DNA from: Cyanidiococcus yangmingshanensis
Taxonomy: Eukaryota > Rhodophyta > Bangiophyceae > Cyanidiales > Cyanidiaceae
Length of the DNA: 64,000 bases
Direction of reading: 5' to 3'
NCBI GenBank assembly: GCA_013995675.1
Contig: VWRR01000018.1
Span: forward strand, 248,001 to 312,000
Positions within the stretch are counted from its first letter, which is position 1; every line of letters begins with the position of its first letter. The notes under the pieces are model-generated. The model ran no database searches and was not told where the DNA came from. It saw only the letters and a list, made by a program, of their open reading frames with translations. The position numbers were made by a program, and so were the translations under genes. Shown piece after piece: positions 56,081-64,000 of the stretch.

Positions 56081-56890
56081 ATGGGCTGGTGGCGTATGCG
56101 ATCGGTTGACAGAAATAAACGTGCCAACGGTGCGTCGTTGTCTCAGGTTGAGGGGTCACAGCCGTTCTATGCCGTTATCCTCCCGACTTTCAACGAGCGC
56201 AACAACTTGCCGTTTATGATCGCGTTAATCCACGAGGCGTTCGATCATGTGGGTTTGGAGGACCGATATCAAGTCATTGTCGTGGATGACAACTCTCCAG
56301 ATGGAACGCTGCAGGTCGCTGCAACACTACAACGGCTCTACGGAGACAAGCGGTTGGTGCTTGCGCCGCGCAGCGGCAAACTGGGTCTCGGGACTGCGTA
56401 TCGTCACGGCATGGCACACGTTTCGTCCGAGTGCACGCATGTCTTTCTGATGGATGCGGATCTCTCACACAACCCCTCAGCGATACCATCGTTTATTCGC
56501 TGCATGGAGACGACCCAAGCGGATATCGTCACCGGCACGCGATACATCGGTGCGGGTGGCGTTTGTGGCTGGGACCTGAAGCGCAAGATTACCTCCAGTG
56601 CGGCCAACCTGCTTACCCAGTGGATGGTCGCGCCGAGGTTGAGCGATGTCACCGGCAGTTATCGACTCTACCAAAGACAAGTTTTGGAGCATCTTCTCGA
56701 TGCTGTGCAGCCTCGCGGCTACGTGTTTCAGATGGAAGTCATGGTCCGAGCGATTCATCAGTTTCATTACCGCGTCGCCGAGGTTCCCATTGTCTTCGTG
56801 GATCGGATGTGGTACGGCGAGAGCAAGCTCGGCATTCGAGAGATTGTCGAGTACCTGGGAGCGCTTTGGCGACTCGCGTGGCTCCTCTGA
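56081..56890 (+). CDS. DPM1: Dolichol-phosphate mannosyltransferase catalytic subunit
   Basis: 269 residues from ATG 56081. An in-frame ATG at 55943 would add 46 residues rich in Arg and Ala with no family counterpart, so the later start is preferred. It transfers mannose from GDP-mannose to dolichyl phosphate on the cytosolic ER face, feeding N-glycosylation and GPI anchors. GT2 motifs: YAVILPTFNERNNLPFMI, VIVVDDNSPDGT, SGKLGLGTAYRHG, VFLMDADLSHNP (the DAD metal motif) and the YVFQMEVMVRA and YGESKLG blocks. The chain ends at RLAWLL without a C-terminal membrane helix, as in the human enzyme rather than baker's yeast. It would therefore need DPM2/DPM3-type anchors. Convergent with the fucosyltransferase-like gene. 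Confidence 0.95.
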   Translation: MGWWRMRSVDRNKRANGASLSQVEGSQPFYAVILPTFNERNNLPFMIALIHEAFDHVGLEDRYQVIVVDDNSPDGTLQVAATLQRLYGDKRLVLAPRSGKLGLGTAYRHGMAHVSSECTHVFLMDADLSHNPSAIPSFIRCMETTQADIVTGTRYIGAGGVCGWDLKRKITSSAANLLTQWMVAPRLSDVTGSYRLYQRQVLEHLLDAVQPRGYVFQMEVMVRAIHQFHYRVAEVPIVFVDRMWYGESKLGIREIVEYLGALWRLAWLL

Positions 56891-57290
56891 TTGCTGCACC
56901 TTCGCGTCAACAAGAGGTCTACACACACGCCACCAGTCCTGGGATGGCTTGATTCGGTGCGTCTCCGAAGCGTGCAGGCAAACTCGATTCACGTGATGTG
57001 ATCCCAGCACAAACCTGAATGGATGCTCGAATGGCCATGCGTCATTCGCTGAGGCGACCACCTCGCCCACAACCAGCACTCGATCGAGCCACGCCTCGAG
57101 ATGATTGGCACGGTACTCGAGCAGCTGCGCTGTCGTCGCCGGTGGCTAGGACGCATCCGCAAGCTCGGCATCGACGGCGGGAGCTCGCCCGTTGGAGAAA
57201 GTGCCGAGCTCTCGTGCCTCACCTAGCAGATCCAAGCAAGTGCGCTTTTTATCCGCGAGTCAAACTTCGAATGGAGGTCCCTGATCCACT
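56891..57290. other. Convergent intergenic spacer
   Basis: 400 bp between the DPM1 and O-fucosyltransferase-like stops. Nothing recognised. Confidence 0.5.
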
Positions 57291-59112
57291 CTAGTCCGAC
57301 CGTATCGTGTTTGCTGGAGCGCTTGAATCAGTGCCGAGAAGGTGCTCCCCTGTGAGAGCACAAGCTGTTGGGCCCTCGAGCACAGGGCGAGGTCGACCAG
57401 CGTCGGCCCTAAACCAAAAGGCAACGAATGTAAAGTGGACGATGCGAAGCTGTTCCTCAATGAGAATCTGCGATAGTAGGACTTTTGGTGCAAGTCGCTT
57501 TGCTCGAATCGTTTGCTGAATGGCCACCGCTTCTGGACGAGGCAGGTCGGTGACCAGCAACACGGGTTGACGGTTGCCTCGCAACGCCTGCTTAATGCCG
57601 AGCTCCGACAAGATCATCTCGGCGCCAGCTTGAGCATCCTTGCCTTGAAGGGCTTGTTGTATACGTTTGCGAAATTGCCCATCGCCACCTCGCAGATGAA
57701 CACAGATAAAGCCAGGAAGACGACGTCGAAGCGGGGACAAGGCTCGACGCAGAAGCGCATCCGCGAGCTGTTCCGCCTGGCGACCGTATCGACCTCCGAG
57801 CCGGGGCCCCAGAAAGTCCAGTCGACCACCAAAAGTGCGGGAAGGCGAGAGGCACCTGCCATCCTCCCGTCCACGGTGCCAGTGTTCCCGCATAGTTCAC
57901 CAGGTGAAATACCGAACCAAGGGCGATCACTGGCTCATCGCGGAGGGCACGTCCATGGTCGACGCCAGCATGGAGCATCTCACAAACTCCGTGGATGAGC
58001 GGCAAGGGCGCTCCAGCATGGTGTCGGGTCTGGAGTGCCGCTCGCCAGGTAGCCGCATAGGCGCTGTGCGGTGCCCAGGCTGGCGCCTCGGGACGCTCTG
58101 TCTCAGCGCAGGTCAGTATGCCGTGGGGAACGTCCACCACCAGTCGCACCTCATGACAGGTATAGGGCCAATGCCATGTGTTGCGCTCTGGCTGGGTGAG
58201 CCATGTCTGCGCCTCGACTGCGCCCGCCCATGTGCAGCGCGTGGCCTCCCAGGAGACGACCCCGGTTGGCGATGCCGTCGAGACCAGACGGCATTGGTTC
58301 GGCGGGGTGGCGTCGAAGATCCCCGACAGATCAAACAGGTCTCCAAACGAAACGTACTTTTGGTCGTGCACCAGTTGCTCCCAGATACGTCTGTTTTGGC
58401 GTCGAAGAAACGATGCACTTGCCACGGGTGCTGCCTGCTCGCACGAACCCGCCTTGATAGCAAAGTGCGGCAACACGGGTGGTATCACCAGCGTCCGGTT
58501 CAAGACACGAGCCACGTCAAAGGCAGACACCAGCTCCATAAACTGATTCGCCAGACCAGAATGAGCTGCATAGGTGAGGAAACGTGTTGGTGCAAAGATT
58601 GGCCCTGGTTGGGCCCCTAACGCCGTGGAGACGCCACCAGACCCGAAGGTTGCTGTTTCTCCCGGTCGCGCTGGTCGAAGAAGTTTCACCACCACAGTCC
58701 TAAGAATAAAGGCTAGCGTACCTATGATCACCAAAGTTAAGATGAAGAGGAATCGGTTCGGAGGAAGCGGTCGCTGCCAACGCGTCCGCTGAAACGGAGA
58801 GAGCGTCCTTCGAAGCGGCATGTTGAAGGGAAAACGAATTCCTTCCATTTCATCCAATTTTGTCTGTCTGAACATGTTTCGACCCGGCCAGCAAGAACCT
58901 TGGTGCCAGTTCATGGACCCAGGGTCTCTAGTACTGCGTCGATACCGTTTATCAGGGAGATGGGGTATGTGTGTATGTTGGTGACCCTGTCCGACGAGCG
59001 CGAAACGAAACGGGACTAGCGCATGTCGTGGGTGGTCGTACCACTTGACGTCCACGTCGACAGTCTTCGAGTCTGGGTTTCCACAACGAGGCGTTGATCG
59101 GATAGAACGCAT
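57291..59112 (-). CDS. GDP-fucose O-fucosyltransferase-like type II membrane protein (one frame break)
   Basis: Starts at ATG 59112. A cytosolic N-terminus of about 115 residues is followed by a signal-anchor helix (NRFLFILTLVIIGTLAFILR) and a lumenal domain. Fucosyltransferase motif I is clear: LTYAAHSGLANQFMELVSAF, then DVARVLNRTLVIPPVLPH. The main frame drifts after WQVPLAF into unlikely sequence. The next frame supplies GRYGRQAEQLADALLRR and the key block FICVHLRGGDGQFRKR (the H-x-R-x-x-D of O-FucT), ending at 57291. Removing one C of the CCC at 57839-57841 (GGG on plus) gives 606 continuous residues. It is probably a Golgi or ER glycosyltransferase; the acceptor is unknown. Confidence 0.82.
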
Positions 59113-59684
59113 GCACGGGTTGCATCAGAGGCCCTGATAGGCGTGTGCAGCGTTCGGTGAATAGAGGCGGTTGTGACGCTGATGACGTGGCAGCCGTGCG
59201 TGCGTGAACGCGTTGTTCGTGACCCAGTTCAGGGTTGGTGTTGTCGGAGGTGTTTTTTTATTCAAGTGCATCCATCGGATGGGTGGTTGCGGGCGTAGCG
59301 AGCCCTAGGGTGTGGTCACGGTGTACTTGGTGACTTTTTGGTATGCGTTGCCGGTCGGAGAAGTACGATTCTGGTACTTGTTAGGGGAGGCGGAGTTCCA
59401 GCGACTTGGTTTCGGTCTCACGAGTCGATCGCCGACGTTGCGGTAGTGTATTCAGGCTTTCTGGTAGAGTTGTGAATTTGGATCTGTCGCACACGGGTGA
59501 CTGGGAAAGGGGGATTTGAGCAGTTTAGGGGATGGAGGCTCGATGTCGCCCTCGCCACCTGGGACAGGATGCATCCATCCGCCTCGCGCTCGTGGCGGTT
59601 ATTGCGACAAGCTTGCTCACGAAATCGTTTAGCTCAGGAGAGAGGACCGATATGCGAGACGTCTGATGATGATGACCACGTGGC
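59113..59684. other. Intergenic region between O-FucT-like and ankyrin-RING genes
   Basis: 570 bp. Contains a CGTG tract at 59195-59206, 83 bp upstream of the O-FucT-like start. No gene was recognised. Confidence 0.5.
59195..59206. repeat. CGTG tract (three units)
   Basis: CGTGCGTGCGTG, 83 bp upstream of the O-FucT-like start. Confidence 0.75.
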
Positions 59685-62600
59685 TTAAAGATAGAGGCGA
59701 ATGCGCGAAGTGATGGTTACGCGACACATGGGGCACTCGAAAAGTCGCTCTGCACATTTTTGGCAAGTGCAGTGGCCGCAGTTATACGCGGTCCATTGAA
59801 CACAGGGACCCGATTCTGCACAGACCGCACACTCTGGCTCGATAAGTGCTCTCGGTGGCTCGCTCACGGACAAGCGGTAGATCGCGTCGGAACCATGCTC
59901 CAGCGGCGCCAGGATGCTGTCAGCAATGGAAAGGGAGCTATCGAAGAGCGCTGAGGGTGCGGCGGAAATCTCCGAGTAGGTATCGCTGCTCCCGTCGCCG
60001 CCTAGACCGTTGACCTGTCGCCCAATATCCAGGTCGGGAGATTCTGTAGTGGCGTTGATGATTGGGGGTGCGCTCGCCTGAGGACGAGTCGGCCACCAGT
60101 CTCTGGTCATGACACGGGAGAGGAGTGTTGTCCTCCAGCTGTTTGGGGGCGCAGCGACCATGCCACTTGGCTGAACTGGAAGCGACAAATGCTGGTGACG
60201 AGCACAATTGGACAAGGCGGGCGGCACAACGTCTCCGGCCATGGTAGACGTGTGCGCAAACGAGTCGCTCCCTATGGAGGTCTCGACTGGGTCCATGGTT
60301 CCCGCCAGTGCTTCAGAACCGGGCGGTTGCTCTCCGCTGCTTTGTGATGTACTCGCATTTGTGATTTGAGAGAAGAGGGCGCTGCCACTGCTCGCTGGTG
60401 CGGCGTCGTCCGCCGTGCCCATTTGAGAAGCACTGGGAACCGCTCGATCCGTCCATCTGTATTCCACCATCGAGTCGCGGTAGAGCGGCAACGTGCTGTT
60501 GGAGGTCACGCTCGACGCCCTCGACGAAGGCGTATAAACCGTCGACGACGCGTGAGGTCGTTGCGACGGCAACCGATGACTCGGCATGTTGTTGTTGGTG
60601 CCATACAGGAAACTGTCGCGACCTCGGCCAGCCATATGGAGACTGTCGTCGATGCCGTTGGTTTGTAGTTTGGCGATGAACGCTGCTGCGTCGTTGGGAT
60701 CGGACGCCAGAGTCTCCGAACAGGTTGCAGTTGCCTCGTCGGGGCGCCGCTGCAGGTCTCTAGAGGCCGAGCGAGATGCATTAGGGGCGCTCGGCCAACT
60801 GGAACGCTCCGAGGGCGCGGATCGAGCACCATCGTCCACGGATGAGTTCCAGGTCTGCCGCATCCCCAGCAGCGATGTTAGGACGAGATGAGCTTTCGTT
60901 TTGCCAGCCTCGCGCGCGATGTCGAGCGGTGTTGCCCCGCGGTTGTCGCGAGCATACACGAGGTCGCCGCGCGATGCGCCTCGTTCCACCAGTGTGCGCA
61001 AGATATCGTCCCGGGCACCGACTGCCGCCGCCACGTGGAGCGGCGTGCGCCGATGGCGATCGCGAGCCCAAGGATTGCTCCCCGCTCGCAGGAGTGCGAG
61101 GACCGTCTCTGCACCGGCCACAAGATGAGCCTGCGCGCAAGCGTAGTGCAGCGGCGTCTCGCCCCGCGTGCCAGGTCCGATGGTGGCAGCCTCTAGAGCC
61201 AGGGCGCCGTGCTGCCCACCGCCAACAGCTTGCACGAATGCCTCGATGCCTTGGGCGTTCGCCAGCGCTGCTGCAGTATGCAGCGGTGTCCCGCCGTCGA
61301 GTTTGCGCTTGATATTGACATCGACACCGAGGGAGACCAGGCGACGTATACAGACCACCGTGGCGAAAAAGTGGCGATCAGCGCTCTCGTCCGAAACGCC
61401 GACAGCTGTCGAGAGCGCCCCAACGCGAGCCTCAACGAGTGCCGCTCCCGACGGGCGCACAAGCGAGGTCTGTTGCCACCAACGAGTCGACAGATAATGC
61501 ATCAGTTTCCGCCCAATCACCGAGCGTCTTTTGTCCCCTGGTAAGTGAGCACCGAGTTGCAAGAGCCACAAACAGAGGTCATAGCGGCGAGCTGTGAAAG
61601 CAACGGAGAGCGCACTCTCTCCGGCCTGGTTGCTGATATCGATCAACGGTGCCGGTGAGAGGCAAACGAGCAAGTTGCAGATTTCTGCATGTCCGCATGC
61701 TGCGGCTGTATGAAGTGCTGTGCGACCAGCGCGATCTCGCTGAAGCGGTGACGCGTCGGCCTCGGTCAGGAGCCAGCAAACAATATCGGTGTGTCCGTAG
61801 CGGGCCGCGGTGTGCAGGACGGAAAAACCGTCATGGCGAGTGAGGTTGGGGTTCGCTCCGCCGCGCTCAACCAGCACGCGTAGCACAGCGAGATGGCCGT
61901 TCTTCGCGGCGGCATGCAAGGGCGTCCATCCTTCGCCGTTGGCCACGCTGGGCTCCGCCCCATGCTGCAGGAGAAGTTGAGCCATTTCGACAGAGCCACT
62001 CTCTGCAGCGGCGTGAATTGGCGTCCATCCACGGCGTGCACGAACGTGCTGTGGGTGGACATGCGCGACCTCGATGAGTAGTCTCACGACAGCGATGTGA
62101 TTTCGCGTCACTGCAGCCATGATGGGTGTCCATTCGTTGTTGTCGCGAGCCCGCGGATCCGCCCCCGCTGCGAGCAGCAGCTGACAAACCTCTTCGTGGC
62201 CATTCCAGGCTGCAATGAAGAGTGGTGTCCAACCAATAGCTGTGCGACAGTTGACATCAGGCGGCGGCAGCCGCTGGTTGCGCTGTTCGGGCGAGCGATA
62301 TCGCAGCATTTCGAGCAAGGCGTCGAGGTGTCCATTCTGAGCTGCTAAATAAAGCGCCGCTGGCACGATTCGATCCGTCTCGGAGACGAGCAGCGGGGGG
62401 CCCTCGCAGACTCGCCCCCTAATGCCAGCGCTATTCCCCGGACGATTGTTGGAGAGAAAAGCTGATACAGGCAGCATCTCCCGCCAGGCACCGTATTCAA
62501 GCAGCAGCTGCACCGCTAGGGTGTGGCCAAAGTACGCTGCTTGCTTGAGCGCCGTCCAGCCGCTTCCATGCTCGCTCGATGTGGCCTCGCAGCACTGCCA

Positions 62601-63047
62601 CTCCCTTGAGAGTGTGTCCAAGTTATCCCTGATCCAACATCGCAGCTCAGCCCGGTCGGCTGGCGTTTTCTCGCGTCGCAACAGGGCAACCCATATGCGG
62701 TGCGCTTCCTCAGACACGAGCGACACACTCGAGGCCGCCTGTGTCGCTGGTGCACCTCCTGTCCCAGCCTCCAATGCAATGACCGCTGACGAACGACAGC
62801 GGGACTCTGCAGGTGACGGTGCGCAAACACCAGAAGCTGGTGCTGTGCTTTGAGCAGCGCCTGAGAAGCGTGGTCCTCGAAGACGCCACCAGCGCAACAA
62901 GCGTCGACCAGTCTCGTCTCCGGGGGGGAATCTTGCAGACGCCACTCGTCGAGGTCTAGAAGCGGTGCCTCTATCTAGGTGATCAGTCTCGCTGGTACCT
63001 TGCACTGTCTCTGGGCCAGCGCTACGCCAGCGAACGCAGCGAAACAT
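59685..63047 (-). CDS. Ankyrin-repeat RING-finger protein, probable E3 ubiquitin ligase
   Basis: 1,120 residues from ATG 63047. About a dozen ankyrin repeats lie between roughly residues 160 and 740. Clear examples are GWTPLFIAAWNGHEEVCQLL, GWTPIHAAAESGSVEMAQLL, GWTPLHAAAKNGHLAVLRVL, GRTALHTAAACGHAEICNLL and RRTPLHVAAAVGARDDILRT. A Ser-rich disordered region of about 300 residues follows. The protein ends with a C3HC4 RING (about 1071-1115): CAVCAESG...CGHCTCQKCAERLFECPMC. This layout matches plant XBAT-type and animal ANK-RING ligases, where repeats choose the substrate and the RING recruits the E2. The first 60 residues are Arg-rich and the true start could be a later Met. Confidence 0.92.
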   Translation of the reverse strand: MFRCVRWRSAGPETVQGTSETDHLDRGTASRPRRVASARFPPGDETGRRLLRWWRLRGPRFSGAAQSTAPASGVCAPSPAESRCRSSAVIALEAGTGGAPATQAASSVSLVSEEAHRIWVALLRREKTPADRAELRCWIRDNLDTLSREWQCCEATSSEHGSGWTALKQAAYFGHTLAVQLLLEYGAWREMLPVSAFLSNNRPGNSAGIRGRVCEGPPLLVSETDRIVPAALYLAAQNGHLDALLEMLRYRSPEQRNQRLPPPDVNCRTAIGWTPLFIAAWNGHEEVCQLLLAAGADPRARDNNEWTPIMAAVTRNHIAVVRLLIEVAHVHPQHVRARRGWTPIHAAAESGSVEMAQLLLQHGAEPSVANGEGWTPLHAAAKNGHLAVLRVLVERGGANPNLTRHDGFSVLHTAARYGHTDIVCWLLTEADASPLQRDRAGRTALHTAAACGHAEICNLLVCLSPAPLIDISNQAGESALSVAFTARRYDLCLWLLQLGAHLPGDKRRSVIGRKLMHYLSTRWWQQTSLVRPSGAALVEARVGALSTAVGVSDESADRHFFATVVCIRRLVSLGVDVNIKRKLDGGTPLHTAAALANAQGIEAFVQAVGGGQHGALALEAATIGPGTRGETPLHYACAQAHLVAGAETVLALLRAGSNPWARDRHRRTPLHVAAAVGARDDILRTLVERGASRGDLVYARDNRGATPLDIAREAGKTKAHLVLTSLLGMRQTWNSSVDDGARSAPSERSSWPSAPNASRSASRDLQRRPDEATATCSETLASDPNDAAAFIAKLQTNGIDDSLHMAGRGRDSFLYGTNNNMPSHRLPSQRPHASSTVYTPSSRASSVTSNSTLPLYRDSMVEYRWTDRAVPSASQMGTADDAAPASSGSALFSQITNASTSQSSGEQPPGSEALAGTMDPVETSIGSDSFAHTSTMAGDVVPPALSNCARHQHLSLPVQPSGMVAAPPNSWRTTLLSRVMTRDWWPTRPQASAPPIINATTESPDLDIGRQVNGLGGDGSSDTYSEISAAPSALFDSSLSIADSILAPLEHGSDAIYRLSVSEPPRALIEPECAVCAESGPCVQWTAYNCGHCTCQKCAERLFECPMCRVTITSRIRLYL

Positions 63048-64000
63048 CCGTCAAGTAACCAGAGCGGCAAACCAACTTTTTTCTATAGTTGACTCAACGC
63101 ACGCACGCACGCACACACGGATACACACACACGCTCTTTCGTCGATACGTGCACGTATCGAGAGGTATGCGTGCACGCAGACGCACGGTTGCAGGCGACA
63201 CGGATTCGAAACCGCGGGCGCATGCGTGTCGCCCCGCCCCGGACGGGCTGCGACGAGGCGCGCTGTCACGGAACAGCAGCACGGCGATCCCGCGGCACGG
63301 CGAGCGCGCCTCGAAGAACGACCGGCGCCGCGACTCGAACTCGGAACGGCCACGTCATCGATCGATTGAGCATGCACTCGCGGCAGCCTGATGAGGGCAT
63401 CTTGGACGGGTGGCGATCCGCGAATCCGGCCGCTGATCGCGACGAACGGACTGCGCATCCCGTCGGTCTCGGCATGACGCCGTGAGGCGTCGGCTGGCGA
63501 TCGGCCCCCAGAACGCGCGTGCACGCGCCAGACTGGTGAGCGATCCACGGATTCGTTGTCGCGATCAGCGGTCGTCGATGGCTCCGTGGTCGTGCCACGC
63601 TCGATCGCCGCACAGCACCCATTCGCTACCCGATCTGGTGCAGGGCCAGCAACGTCCGTTGCGCCTCGGGACAAGGACCGACACCCGCGTCGGAGGAGTG
63701 GGCGCAGATGCATTCGAGGACACGGTTTTGCTTGGTCGCTACCTCCGCAGGGTACCGTGCAGAGGCAACCTGCCATAATAATACTAATGCTCGTAATCCC
63801 TGGGAACGCTTCCTGGATGCATTCGAGTCACAGAAATCGCGATCCGATGATCTGAACGCTAAGAATACGGCCGCTTGTCTCCCGCGCCGGACCCGATGCT
63901 CATGCGGTCCATCAACGGCGCGGGATGCTCTGTTTGTGGCCGCGATCCCCGGCCAGCGGAGGCATCGATCTATCCGCCCGCAGACGGGGCGAGCGGTCGA
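63048..64000. promoter_or_regulatory. Upstream region of the ankyrin-RING gene, to window end
   Basis: About 950 bp with a strong GCAC/CACA tract at 63097-63134 directly upstream of the start. The overlapping frames are Arg/His/Cys-rich and are not supported as genes. Confidence 0.45.
63097..63134. repeat. ACGC/ACAC simple-sequence tract
   Basis: ACGCACGCACGCACGCACAC and then ACACACACACGC, starting 50 bp upstream of the ankyrin-RING ATG. It alternates purine and pyrimidine. Confidence 0.88.

Noticed and set aside
63051-63776. 241-codon minus-strand frame upstream of the ankyrin-RING gene
   Set aside because: Includes translation of the simple-sequence tract and is Arg/Cys-rich; no domain.

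Overview
The window looks like nuclear DNA from a compact, GC-rich, nearly intron-free photosynthetic eukaryote. The best fit is a cyanidialean red alga of the Cyanidioschyzon type. This is inferred from gene content and architecture, not from a database match. The supporting points are very long uninterrupted reading frames (up to about 2,066 codons), no convincing introns, eukaryotic families throughout (NFX1, NCoR-type SANT, INCENP IN-box, TRM1, DPM1, BAR, CCT), and a thylakoid STN7/STN8-type kinase, which implies a plastid. I found no convincing tRNA, rRNA, CRISPR array or intact mobile element. In several genes the longest open frame begins at GTG or TTG, so starts were moved to the first in-frame ATG.

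Left part (1-13.6 kb): an NF-X1-type zinc-finger protein (-), an STN7/8-like kinase (+), a triple-SANT NCoR-like co-repressor (-), an APE2-type AP endonuclease (-) with a PCNA-binding motif and a GRF zinc finger, and an unrecognised single-pass membrane protein (-). Middle part (14-29.2 kb): two tandem giant SOS1-like Na+/H+ antiporters (-), then a divergent ZIP metal transporter (+). 30-45 kb, all on the minus strand: a BAR-like protein, UDP-glucose pyrophosphorylase, an INCENP-like gene with a clear IN-box immediately downstream of a large PHD-finger protein, and a CCT-domain protein. Right part (46-63 kb): an ADCK1-like ABC1 kinase (+), a TauE/SafE family transporter (-), a ZIF/TetA-like MFS transporter (+), tRNA dimethyltransferase TRM1 (+) overlapping a glycine-rich membrane protein (-), dolichol-phosphate mannosyltransferase (+), an O-fucosyltransferase-like type II membrane protein (-), and an ankyrin-repeat RING protein (-).

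The strongest anomaly is a set of frame breaks in otherwise well conserved genes (APE2, antiporter 1, ZIP, UGP, INCENP, ABC1K, O-FucT). Most can be explained by one surplus copy of a short repeat unit: an extra C or G in a C/G run, an extra A, or an extra dinucleotide. This points first to a consensus-sequence artefact with an insertion bias. The four cases on CCC runs also leave a small opening for +1 recoding. Other points of interest are the PHD/INCENP adjacency, the low-complexity insertions in the antiporter tails, and GTGC/GCAC tetranucleotide tracts recurring 50-460 bp upstream of several starts. Ion and metal transporters are prominent (two Na+/H+ antiporters, ZIP, ZIF-like MFS, TauE), which would suit an acidic, metal-rich habitat.
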